A stretch of DNA of 64,000 nt from Gautieria morchelliformis (lineage: Eukaryota > Basidiomycota > Agaricomycetes > Gomphales > Gomphaceae): positions 1-64,000 of the forward strand of contig WHVA01000188.1 of the NCBI GenBank assembly GCA_015179125.1, read 5' to 3'. The notes under the pieces are model-generated. The model was given only the letters and a program-made list of their open reading frames with translations. It made no database searches and was not told the origin of the DNA. A program made the position numbers and the translations under genes. The number at the start of each line of letters is the position of its first letter. The stretch's first letter is position 1. Below, in pieces: positions 21,672 through 31,479 of the stretch.

Positions 21672-23035
21672 CCCACCCAGTAGAGGTACTCTCACGAACA
21701 GAAGGTCGAGCGAAAACACTGGAGGTACATAAAAACATAGGACACTGCGCAAGAGATATCCTCACCCTCGAGCTGCGCGTACACTACGATTGGCCACAGC
21801 TAAGGAAGGATTGCACAGAAATCCCCGCAGAATGCCCCAACTGCCAACAATTTGGCCCTCGCCTACGGAATTTCTTGCTCCAACCAATCATATGGTTACA
21901 CCCGTTCGACATGCTTGCAGCCGACTATCTGAAGCTCCCCAAAGGAGTTGGAGGCTTCTCAGAAGCGCTCGTCTTCGTGGACTTTTTCACGCGATACGTC
22001 TGGGGAGTCATCCTCAAGAAAGCAGGAACGAACCTAGCCTCCGTGACAGCACTACGAACGATATGCCACGAATGGCAACCTCCGAAACGCCTCCTTACAG
22101 ACGGAGGATCCCACTTCAGAGGGCAACACATGACGACAGTCTTACAGGAGTTCGGCATTGAACACGAGATCACCCCGGCATATGCACCACACTGTAATGG
22201 CCTCATCGAGAACGAAAACAAACAACTACTCTCAATCTTAGGGAAAGAGTGCGCATCTGAACAGCCCAATCGCACAGAGGGCATCACAGCAGCTTGGCCG
22301 AAGAAATGGCCAAGAGCAGTCTCGCTACTGAACGAGAGGAGAACACCGGTCTTGAATACCTCACCCAAAGCCATCATGTTCGGTACTATAGATGGGTCAT
22401 TCGATATAGACGACGTCATGGACTTGGACTTCGACACAGGGTCAAGATTTGCGTTTTTAGAGGCAGACCGCGAAGTCACCAGAGGACACTCACTTACAGG
22501 CCGTTCAGAAAAAAAGGAAGGAGTGGTTCGATAGGAAGGCCAAGCCTACAACCTTCAACATAGGCGACCTCGTACTAGTACATAACTCGAAGCTCGACAC
22601 ATCTAGAGAAGCCAAGTACAAACTCTCAGCTCCATGGCTTGGACCATTCAGAGTCACGGGGAGAAGTAATAATTCTATTACTTAGAATGCCTATCAGGTC
22701 GAAAAGTGATGGGAAAGATACACACAAACCGCCTCAAGAGATTCCACCTACGAACACATGACCCAGTCCAAGAACCAAATGCCACAACAACGGAACAACA
22801 CGAAGACACCCTGCTACGAACGTTAGAGGAAATACCAGAGGACGCTGAAGAAGAACTCCCCTTTAACTTCTTGCCCCAAGAGACATCGGAAGTCGCACAA
22901 CAAGGACTGCTACCAGAAGAACCATCAGAAGCTGAACTAGAAGAAGCAGAGGAGCTATACCAACCCATAGGTCATAGGCTCCACAGGCGAGCAGCAGCAG
23001 CGGCGAACCCGTATATCAGCCACACAGCCAAATGA
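21672..23035 (+). pseudogene. Gypsy-2 integrase, frameshifted
   Basis: In the +2 frame relative to Pol, the zinc-binding HHCC domain is seen as VHKNIGH...CPNC (about 21720-21850). The DDE core follows: DMLAADYLKLP (first Asp), RLLTDGGSHFRG (second Asp), NGLIENENKQLL (Glu). Near 22510 the frame shifts to KEWFDRKAKPTTFNIGDLVL and LSAPWLGPFRV, a GPF-type C-terminal motif. Another indel near 22675 leads into MGKIHTNRLKRFH and an acidic tail ending at 23035. There is no chromodomain. The enzyme would insert the cDNA; the indels make this copy inactive. Confidence 0.85.
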
Positions 23036-23139
23036 CAATGGCAATGGCAACGCCCCGAAGCGAACAAACCCAGCGAATCCCTAACGTTTTTTCTTCCCAA
23101 TACCACTCTCACAGTTGGTTCTCTTTTCTTAGGGGGGAG

Positions 23140-23385
23140 TGTAGACGCCAGGATGAGCTCCCACACATCCCAGCATCTAGCGCCAGCGCACCCACAGCAG
23201 CACACTGTAGTTGAGGATACAGGATTCCCTATCTGAGGAGCTGTACAGTAGCGGAGACTACACTGAGAGACGCAGATCCTCCTTAGTCTTGTCCTTCATA
23301 CTTGTAGACGTGATCGTGTTATCTCACCAGTATTCACGCGATCTACGATCGTATCTTCTTCTATTCGACGCGATCTGTGTCTACA
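23140..23385 (+). repeat. Gypsy-2 3' LTR
   Basis: 246 bp, preceded by the polypurine tract AGGGGGGAG (23131-23139). It is followed by the target duplication GCAT. Confidence 0.95.
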
Positions 23386-23487
23386 GCATGTAAGGTCTGC
23401 AAGCCAGAATCCATAGAGTCCTACCTTCCAAATCCCAACCATCACTATACATATCAGGACTATAACCATCAACCTGTGGCTAACAGA
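23386..23487 (+). repeat. Dispersed repeat R1, copy c, right part
   Basis: Continues R1c after Gypsy-2: GTAAGGTCTGC, ATAGAGTCCTACC, CAACCTGTGGCTAACAG. It ends earlier than R1a and R1b, which go on with a CTTTTAAGGTGC block. Confidence 0.75.
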
Positions 23488-24894
23488 TGCACCGTAAATT
23501 CTGCCTAGATCCCCTGGGCTCTACTATTGTCCTGCCCTGTCCGCTCACGTCCACGCTGCATCCGAGGCCTCTAACGCAACTATAGGGATCCTCAGCCTGG
23601 CTGCCTGGTTCAAATGTCCCCCTAAAACTCTTGGCTGTTTATTATCTTCGGACTGGTGTAATTATTTGGTTTGGTTTCTGTATGGGAGTTTATTCAGTAG
23701 TTGTTGGCACTAGTTTCTTGACGCTGTCTACTGCAAATTCTATACTTCCACTATCTCTGAATAGCTTATAGCATCTTAACGTTTTCATCGCCATGCAGAT
23801 CTTTCAGGTCTTCAACTGGGAATAGGCGAGACAGTGCGAGAGGACCTCAAATTCTAGGGTGATTTATAAGTTGAGCCCGAGTGGCGAGCTGCGAGACAAA
23901 GGATGGGAAGGAGCCAGGCGTGTGCATCCCTTGGGGTAGGTCCTCATTTGTGTTACTCTTTGCATTCCTTTCGTTTCCCTCTTTCTCCCCATGGTCCATT
24001 TTGCGTGTCCTTTGTGTCCCTCTTTGGGTTCCCTTTGCGATGCGTGGATGTTCCTTTGTCACGTCCAATTCGAGACGTGTGTGCAATGGCCGGTTGAGAT
24101 GTTTTCCTTTGTGATGCATTCCTTTGTGATGCATTCCTTAGTGAGTCTTGACGCACGTCTCCAAGTTCCGATATCGTCCAGCGCCACCTACGTTTACACA
24201 CGACAGAAACTTTGTATGCTACTCAGCGTGATAATGAGCAGGTCTAACAGCAGAGATCGGTGACACTTTGGTCACACTGCGGACGTGTATGACAGACTGA
24301 TAATCGACGCGATGCGGGTGTACTTGGAGGCAGGTGTTCGGTGCTGTCTTTAGCTGGACAAGCTAAAGTCATGGAAGGGGGACTGAGTGTCAGTGATTCT
24401 TCGGAGCAGGACGCCCAACCAGTAAGCGACGTTTTGCTGCTCCGGATGTGAGCCCGCATCGTCAACCCGCTGAGCGCTTCAAGTAATGCAACGTGAACTC
24501 ACGCTCGTCGACCACCGTATGACATTATAGCAACATCGTACCTCAAATGCATCCTGGCTCCTTGTCTGATGACGCCCACAGCCCTCAGCATCGCTATTAC
24601 TTACATTCTTTTCTCTATTCAATGCACATCCACCACCCTGGGGCATACTCCCTACGCACAACAATTGAGCTCAATGTGTGCTTTCTTCGATAAGTATCAT
24701 CCTACGGCTTTCTTGCGGCTTGTATGTTCCTCCACCACTGCATTCAATTCCTCCACCGCCCCCGAGTCCCTATCAACAGGCGATGCGCAATCCGACGCAT
24801 TGGTTCAACAAGGACGCCAGCGTGTGAGGGCTTCGATTCAGGACTCCGCACACCATCGTGCGCGATGGACCGTCAGCCAGGCGAGGGTTGCAAT
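23488..24894. other. No supported gene
   Basis: Short frames only. A 15-base unit CCTTTGTGATGCATT is repeated twice near 24106-24136. A 111-codon plus-strand frame at 24569-24904 begins with a hydrophobic, signal-peptide-like stretch (LSIAITYILFSIQCTS), but nothing else supports it as a gene. Confidence 0.4.
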
Positions 24895-25149
24895 TGTTGA
24901 GTAAAGGATGGTGCGGCATGGATACGGCACTTGGTCTGCTAACGTAAACCGATGAGCCATGCGACAATGACGCGTATAGGACAAAGGAGGGAACGGACAA
25001 AGGAGAGCAGGATAATACAATGAACTATAGAACAAGGAAACTTAATACAATTAGATAGAATATGTATTTAGGACAGCGACTCTCGTCGCTGTCAGATCAT
25101 CGAACTACGAACCTCTATAACCTATCTACTGTGAGCGCTTCGACCTATA
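24895..25149 (+). repeat. Putative Copia-1 5' LTR
   Basis: The left edge is placed at TGTTGAGTAAAGG because it starts with TG and lies ~255 bp before a good primer-binding site. The right edge is CTTCGACCTATA. No second LTR is present in the window, so neither edge is proven. Confidence 0.45.
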
Positions 25150-25161
25150 GGTTATGGGCCC
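25150..25161 (+). promoter_or_regulatory. Copia-1 primer-binding site, half-tRNA iMet type
   Basis: GGTTATGGGCCC is the complement of the anticodon arm of eukaryotic initiator tRNA-Met (GGGCCCAUAACC). Priming from the internal, cleaved half of tRNA-iMet is known from copia and Ty5. It lies about 70 bases before the Gag start, as expected. Confidence 0.65.
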
Positions 25162-25218
25162 CGGCCGTAACTAATATCTGACCAACCAACCTCCCATACC
25201 AGTAACAATTGACCTACA

Positions 25219-26430
25219 ATGTCCCTTGCCACCACAAACAATAATTACAAGATTGAACCCCTAAACAGGGATAACTACGCCGCATGGCACTGCCGCCTCG
25301 AGTGGATACTTGATGACCAAGAACTGTGGGACATCACAATCGGCACCGAGGCTGAACCCACGCCAGCGGACCTGGACAACGTAACGTCGGCAGAGAGACA
25401 GGCAATCGCTGATTGGAATAAGAAAGACAAGAAGGCAAGAAAGGAGATCTGCTTGCGTATATCTGATGATCACCTCGTTTATATTGACCAATTCATGGGG
25501 AGTCACGCCATTTGGACTAGATTACAGGAATATTCGAGTCCAAAGGGGCAGTCGGAATTGTCAACCTCCGCCGCGATTTCTTCCGTACTTTTGCAGAGGA
25601 TGGAGCCAACATGGAAGAACATGTTCGAAGGCTCCGAAAACTCAGCCAGGAATTGAGCGCCCGTGGTCAATTGATCACAGACATCGACTTCTCTAATACA
25701 TTACTCACATCACTGCCGGAATCTTGGTCTTCGTTTATTACCGCAGTTAACGCCGGCAGTGCCGCAATCTCGTCAGACATCCTGATAGCCAGGATCTTGG
25801 ACAAAGATCGGGTACGACAGGCTGGGTTGACCCGACAAACAGCCCTCAGGACTCAGTCGCGTGACGACTCGGGTGCCACGAAAGGGAAATGCCGCAACTG
25901 CGGAAAGAAAGGCCACTACGTTAAAGACTGCTGGGCGCCGGGAGGGGGCAAAGAGGGGCAAACGCCGTCATGGTACAAACCCAAGAACGATTCAGCTAAG
26001 CAAGCAGACGAGAATGATTTCGCATTTATGATTAATGAAATTTCCCTCGTCTCAACGTCAGCATCAAACTGGCTTGCCGACTCTGCGGCAAGCACGCACA
26101 TAGCTCGCAACAAAAATGTTTTCTCAATGTACACAGCAGAGAATCTCGAGATCGATGGCATCACACCCGGCACCTCACTCAAGGCACTAGGACGAGGCAC
26201 AGTACCTTTGGAATTCAAAGTCGGGTCCAATATATTTATGGTTCAACTCAAAGATGTCAAACACGCACCTGAGGCGCCGAATGATATAATTAGCGTAGGG
26301 CGACTCACGAACATCGGACATTCAGCCATGTTCACATCGGCAGGAGTAGAATTCAAATCCAAAACCGGTACTAGTTTTGGGATAGGCAGGAAAATAGGGA
26401 GGATGTATCAAGTGAGGTGCCGGGTACTCT
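25219..26430 (+). pseudogene. Copia-1 Gag-protease, frameshifted and truncated
   Basis: ATG at 25219 gives MSLATTNNNYKIEPLNRDNY with the copia Gag pattern N-Y-x2-W (NYAAWHCRLEWIL). Near 25555 an indel moves the frame to NLRRDFFRTFAEDGANMEEH, continuing RRLRKLSQELSARGQ. A zinc knuckle CRNCGKKGHYVKDC (CX2CX4HX4C) follows at about 25890-25935. The protease site reads WLADSAASTHIARN, where copia proteases usually have DSGA or DSGC. The sequence stops being copia just after about 26410, before the GAG_pre-integrase finger, and is replaced by carboxylase sequence. No integrase or RT remains. Confidence 0.85.
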
Positions 26431-27165
26431 CGCTGCCGTCTATGTGGCATTAAGAGATCGTCCTTCAATTGGGGCACAAAATTCACTGTGGATTTCCCTG
26501 GGTGCTAGAAGGTGTGGAGGTGAACACTATGAACGGCTGATTACGCTTCAGACGGATTTGTCGCCACTCCAAACGACCGTCCGCACTACCACCATGTCAT
26601 CTGGTACTTTTGACATCACCGGATCATCTCCCACTGGAGAGATTGTATTTACCTCGATCCCCGCGTCGTTGCGGATGTTTCCACGTTGTTGTCTACCCTC
26701 AATGGCGCGAAGCTGCGCACGACGATTGTTTTGCAAGCAGCTCCTCCAATGCTGCCTCCCAATTCATCTGCGTCTACTTCTATCGCGGAGCGCCTACATA
26801 TGTTCTATCATGGTCGTAAGGTGACACCTGTACTTCCAGCTCCTACGTGGTTACAGGCGAAAGGCAAAGCCGTATTGAATGCTGCGAAGGGGGGTCTCAA
26901 GGCGCGTATGCCTAGTCTCGGAGTCGAAGTTAAGGTTGATATTGGAGACAGGGTAGAGATTGGGCTGGCTATCGTCATGCTTGAGAGCATGAAGACCGAA
27001 ACTGTGCTCAGAGCTGATGGCGCTGGATCAATCAAGGGTATCGAGTCTGTCAATCAATGCTCACATCGTGGCAATGTTTGGGGGAACAGGCGGGAGTCCA
27101 GGGGGGAAATGGTGGGAGAGGGAAAGGAGTTGGATGAAATTGAATTCGACAATGTCGCAGTCTTG
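26417..27165 (+). pseudogene. 3-methylcrotonyl-CoA carboxylase alpha C-terminal fragment
   Basis: This is the C-terminus of a mitochondrial biotin-dependent carboxylase of leucine breakdown. The BT-like part reads RPSIGAQNSLW, GARRCGGEHYERLITLQ and FDITGSSPTGEIVFTSIPA. A 1-base indel near 26675 shifts the frame to STLNGAKLRTTI and on to the biotin domain: RMPSLGVEVKVDIGDRVEIG, then VMLESMKTETVL, where Lys 26992-26994 is the biotin site. The closing GEMVGEGKELDEIEFDN also fits the family. A short insertion between IESV and GEMV may be an unspliced intron. The biotin carboxylase and most of the protein are absent; the left edge is fused to Copia-1. It is a gene remnant. Confidence 0.8.
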
Positions 27166-27835
27166 CCAACGATTTTCCGAGTAGAAGAACTCCGTTCATG
27201 GTAAGCTCAGGGCTCACAGCCCAAGAAATGTCAGAATCCAAGTGATCAATGAACTGCTACAAAGTGAGAACCACTGGCACGATATCAGAGAGATCCATGT
27301 AAAAGGGACTTACCTTATCTCGAACTCAGCGTGCGGCGGTAAACACCTGCTGAGACTGGCTGGCGGTGGCCCCATCGTTGTAGTCGCTCACGCAACACAG
27401 GAGTCCCAGGGAGCAAGGAGAAAGACCCAGCCTAGGTCTATGTAGAAAGATGTAACGAACTCTTCAGCACACCCACTCTGCATGCATGTGCATGGGGGCA
27501 CAACTTACCCTCGTCCTTCCTGTTCATGATCGCCACACCATCCTCCTTTGCCACGGAGAACGGCTACTTGGCCTAAAGTGGAGGTTTGTCGCATCTAAGA
27601 ACGGAGTGCAATGGAAGAGGTGAAGTAGGAGCGGACATAAAGGGCGTGGTTAGATAAGCAAAACAGACGCACCAAATGTAATCACGGGAATGTAGGAGAA
27701 GAAACCATGGATATGGATAAGTCAAACATAGCACACGTCACCGACTGTTGATTGACGATGGTAGTGAGCCCGTGCATGCAGAGGGAAAACCTTGGTAAGC
27801 AAATGGTGCAACACACACACAAAGCAGAGGAAGAG
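27166..27835. other. No recognisable gene
   Basis: Flank of the carboxylase remnant. Only short frames are visible. Confidence 0.4.
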
Positions 27836-28231
27836 CCAATAGCCAATCACAGGAGTGCATATGAAGGACTGTGTCAGTTCTCAGCCAATAACATTTGACA
27901 GACAACATCACATGCCACCAAAACAGGGGAAAACATATGCAAACCCCTGCTACACCCAATCACATGAATGCTGAGTAACACTTGTCTGACACGATAGCCA
28001 ATGAAAGGCCAACAATCCAAAGTCTCACAATGTCACATGGGTGGAAAACACGGTAAACCACTGGCAAAGCAATCCAATGCTGTCAAAACAGAGGAAAACA
28101 TATGCAAACCCCTGCAACACCCAATCACACGAATGCTGAGTAACGCTTGTCTGACATGATAGCCAATGAAAGGGCTACAATCTGATGTCTCACAATGTCA
28201 CATGGGAAAACACTGGGAAAGCAATGCAAAC
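27836..28231. repeat. CCAAT-rich tandem repeat, ~165-bp unit
   Basis: Two clear units start at 27920 and 28085 (AAACAGGGGAAAACATATGC and AAACAGAGGAAAACATATGC) and share AATGCTGAGTAAC, TAGCCAATGAAAGG and TCTCACAATGTCACATGGG. A weaker third copy precedes them. CCAAT occurs repeatedly (AGCCAATAGCCAATCAC, CAGCCAATAAC, ACCCAATCAC, TAGCCAATG). This may be promoter-like or simply a decaying satellite. Confidence 0.7.
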
Positions 28232-28239
28232 GAAATGGT

Positions 28240-28326
28240 GTCGTATGCTTAATAGAAGATAGATAGATATACATATGAGAGAGTAATAAATACTTGGATA
28301 GATTACTCTTCTATTAAGCATACGAC
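28240..28326. repeat. 20-bp perfect inverted repeat
   Basis: GTCGTATGCTTAATAGAAGA (28240-28259) and its exact reverse complement (28307-28326) enclose 47 bases. The right arm is the edge of the large inverted duplication; the same 20 bases occur at its other copy (44593-44612). Confidence 0.85.
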
Positions 28327-28817
28327 ATGCGAAAGTTTGTGCTCCTTTGCCCCTGTTTGTCTCGGCTTTCTCTGTTTTTTTTTGGGAGCATCGGCTCCAT
28401 TTGTCTCACTCTTCGTTCTTCTTTTTGTCATTAAACCTTTTTGAGCTACAGGTCCATTTGTCTCACTGTCGCTTCATCATTTTTGCCGTGAAACCTTTCC
28501 ATGCATCGTCACCGTGTCTCACCGTAGCTTCTTCATTTTAGCCGAGCTCTTGGTTCATCGTTATTGCCAACGTTGACTCATGACCAGCCTTCACCGTTTG
28601 TCTCACCGTACCTTCTTCATTTTTGCCGTCAACCCTTCTTAGGAGGTATGCATGTCCACAGAAGTCAACTAACCAAATTCTGTACCGATATTTCCGCTAG
28701 CACACACCGGGAGTTCCCATTACTGAAATATTTCGTGTCTCATATATGTGCGTAAAACTCCAATGTCGCGTCTTTCACATGGGATTTTGCCACCTGATCA
28801 CCTCCCATTTGTGAAAG

Positions 28818-29799
28818 GTTCGCCTCTGAATGTGACGGATTTGTCTTGATCTTCAATGAAAATTATGAATCAATAGGCCTTGATGCGACGCGCATGTGGC
28901 TTGCCAAGACAAACCGCCCGGTATATGCTGTTGGACCGTTGATTCCTCCTGGGTTCAGAGAATTTGCACTGTCCGATGCAGCAAAGCAGCTGGACATTGC
29001 TTCGTCGACAAACGGTGGAGAATTTCAAACCTTTCTTGACGACATGCTCAAGAGACACGGAGAGCGGTCTGTTATCTACGTGAATCACACTTGAACGTGA
29101 AATGCTACGGGCTGATAACCGTCCTTGGTTTTAGGTCTCCTTCGGAAGCTTTTGGTGGCCTAAAAATAATGAGCACATATGGGTGCTGGTAGATGCGCTT
29201 CTGGAGCTTGGCTTCCCTTTCATAAGCACCACTGCTCTTTTACTCTTGAGACATGCACTGACCATGATTCAGATATTGTCTCATGCTTCACCCATGGCGG
29301 TCATACCGACGGGATATGTTGAAAAGATCAAACAATCCGGAATAGGACTTCTCTCGAAATGGTCCCCACAACAGACTGTCTTGAATCATCCTGTTAGTGC
29401 CAAGTACAATGATGGATTGAAGCCTGATATTATATATCCCAGGCTACTGGGTGGGTCCGAACACACTGCGGGGCGAACAGTGTGACGGAAGCGTTGGCGC
29501 AGGGAATACCAATGTACGTTCATGTCCACTGTTGTGCGTACTCTATATTTATTTGCACCACCAGGATTGCATGGCCACTCAACGCTGATCAGCCACCCAA
29601 TGCTATACATCTTACCCTCGGTATCGACGTTGCATTTGAAATGCTTGAAGTTCGTACGGGACATGGACTGAAGCCACTCTATCGGGGAGTGCACCCAACA
29701 GGTACTATCGAAGCCGTGACAGCTGAGGCACATGACATTCTCCAAAGAGCTCGTGGACCTGAGGGCGAGAGGAAGAGACGTAATGCAGAGTCAATTTGA
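28818..29799 (+). pseudogene. UDP-glycosyltransferase (GT1) remnant, copy 1
   Basis: The C-terminal two thirds of a fungal UGT, which transfers sugar from a UDP-sugar to small molecules. Five exons join cleanly in frame: 28818-29079 (ECDGFV, TNRPVYAVGPLIP, KRHGERSVIY), 29135-29221 (VSFGSFWWPKNNEHIW), 29273-29392 (SHASPMAVIPTGYVEK, LLSKWSPQQTVLNHP), 29443-29513 (TGWVRTHCGANSVTEALAQG) and 29565-29799 (IAWPLNADQPPNAIH, RTGHGLKPLYRG). Exons 3-5 hold the sugar-donor signature W-PQ...HCG-NS-E...DQ. Introns are 50-55 bases and GT...AG, except that the second donor is AT (29222) where copy 2 has GT. The N-terminal acceptor domain is missing. Likely inactive. Confidence 0.85.
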
Positions 29800-30010
29800 T
29801 ACAAGTGGAAGCAAGACTGGGAGGAGGGGGGGGAAGCCCTAAACAACCCGAGGAAAGTTTTGACTGACCATGGTTCGCAACATTGAGGATATCCTGAACC
29901 AGTAGAGACGCACTATAATGAATCTGTCAAAGTCATGATTTAAAATATTGATATCTGCATGGAATGCTCGAACGTATGTAGGAGTTCTCTGTACGAACAT
30001 AATGGCTCCT

Positions 30011-30171
30011 CCCATTTTAGAGCCTCCATGTCCGAACCGGCCCAACACAGCCAAGTCGAACAGACGCGGTGTGCTACAGAGAGGCTGCGCATGATACACA
30101 GCTGCCATGTAACAGACAGCGACTATTTGACTTGGCTGTGTCGGGACGGTTCAGAGGTAGTTTTGAAAATG
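30011..30171. repeat. Imperfect palindrome with ~74-bp arms
   Basis: Arms at about 30011-30085 and 30098-30171 can be aligned as inverted repeats at roughly 70% identity, with an identical 13-bp core ACACAGCCAAGTC. It is conserved in the inverted copy (about 42760-42925). Frames through it (MECSNVCRSSLYEHNGSS) have no recognised domain. Confidence 0.55.
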
Positions 30172-30639
30172 GCTTGGTGCAAATCGTGGAGGACCGCGGG
30201 AGGTCGACCACCTTTTTCATCCTTCGGGATGACGTAATTTTTGCTTCCAGTGCTCTTCCCCTGTCTCTGCCTACCCGCCCTCCTCTTTCATCAGCCTCCT
30301 GTGCCCCTCCTCTTTCCCAACAGTATACTACTCAACCCTTGAATGATGCGCTCATTGGACTCGAGAAGAGTTCCAATAAGCTCTTCATCTTCTGCAAGGT
30401 AAGGGATGCGATGTCAACACGCACAGCACAACTTGAAGAACGGCGAACACGATTATCTAACAGATTCTAGACTATCCGTCTACACACGACATGTGCATGA
30501 AAGCTGATTTATAACGCCTACTAAACTGTGAACAGCATCACTGAAAGTTTGGGTGTATTTGTGGACGAGGTTACTAGGTGCATACGGTTTGCTGCGGTGT
30601 GTCTAAGGGAGACCCTAATGTTGGGAATGTCTTAAAGGG

Positions 30640-30735
30640 TGGCACGAAGTACGCTCCACGCGAAGACCTGGAGGAGGCGATTTCATTGGATCGAGAAGGT
30701 CTCCAGCTGCGACCTGCACTGCATTCATGAGTTGC
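30640..30735 (+). pseudogene. TPR-like remnant
   Basis: The frame reads KYAPREDLEEAISLDREGL then QLRPALHS, close to the repeat unit seen in basidiomycete TPR/CHAT proteins (DLEEAI-L-REAL-LRP). Only one unit is visible, followed by a stop and the AT-rich insertion at 30754. The partner in the inverted copy lies near 42190-42290. The identification is tentative. Confidence 0.35.
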
Positions 30736-30753
30736 GTGGGGGCTGTCGTCATG

Positions 30754-31399
30754 GGGGGATGGTTGTAACTGTCATATATATGTATATATAACTTAGCTCA
30801 TCTATATTTCATAAAATATATCACAATTGAGACAGTTGCTAGCACCTGTAAGACATGCTTAATCCTAGCCCTAAAGTTCTTTCTCACAGTCTGCTGCTCC
30901 CCCAGGAAAGGGTGTATACCCCATTGTCTAAACATCAATAGTTACATATCTTTGTACTATACATGCATATTATTTTAAACATACCTTCTAATCATATCTA
31001 TCAACCATATATAATAATATAGTACAGGTATTGTCCATACTTGCTTCTATATTCTGTGATTGTACATCTAACATGTTTCATATATACTTCTAACGTGTAC
31101 TCATATAGTCCATACTCGCCTCTACATTCTATCATCATACATGTAACAAGCGTCATATATACTTTTAATATATAGTCATCCACATCCTCTCTGAAATTGC
31201 TCTGTTATCTGAGTACACACCATGCTTTAGCACATACAACCATATTTTTAAAATATCAGAACATTCAAAAAAATTTAGGATCTCCACAATATACAAGTTG
31301 CTCAAAATGATGGACTATGAATTTGGTTAGGGTTGATATTTTAAAAGATATCTAATATATCCTAGAAGAATGTACATTGTTGTCAATGTGAACATGCTC
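30754..31399 (-). mobile_element. AT-rich non-coding insertion element, copy 1 (646 bp)
   Basis: Same element as 35698-36347 in opposite orientation. Element ends are GAGCATGTTCACATTG and ACAACCATCCCCC. It is flanked by a 4-bp duplication CATG (30750-30753 and 31400-31403). The inverted duplication at 42169-42172 shows the empty site with one CATG. The termini are only weakly inverted and there is no TG...CA, poly(A) or coding capacity. A non-autonomous DNA transposon is the best guess. Confidence 0.8.
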
Positions 31400-31479
31400 C
31401 ATGATATTCCTTGGCTGCACACTTGCTACTGCAACGCAGCTACTCTGTTTCGCAACGTGGCCGCGTGATGCAGCCAATA

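Larger units (their letters stand above)
15751..23385 (+). mobile_element. Gypsy-2: near-complete Ty3/gypsy element
   Basis: A 7635-bp element with 246-bp LTRs at 15751-15996 and 23140-23385, target duplication GCAT at 15747-15750 and 23386-23389, gag (16887), protease-RT-RNase H (19131-21671) and integrase (21672-23035). The first internal bases TGGTGGCAACGGTGAG (15997) form a tRNA-type primer-binding site. A purine tract AGGGGGGAG precedes the 3' LTR. The LTRs differ at four sites only, all CpG versus TpG. The element is young, yet it has several frameshifts and a nested Gypsy-1 solo LTR in gag. Confidence 0.93.

Noticed and set aside
24569..24904. Small secreted protein
   Set aside because: Only a hydrophobic N-terminus supports it; the frame runs into the putative copia LTR and has no family match or conserved Cys pattern.
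30754..31399. Solo LTR or LINE interpretation of the AT-rich insertions
   Set aside because: The ends are not TG...CA, there is no poly(A), and the 4-bp duplications with fixed ends fit neither.
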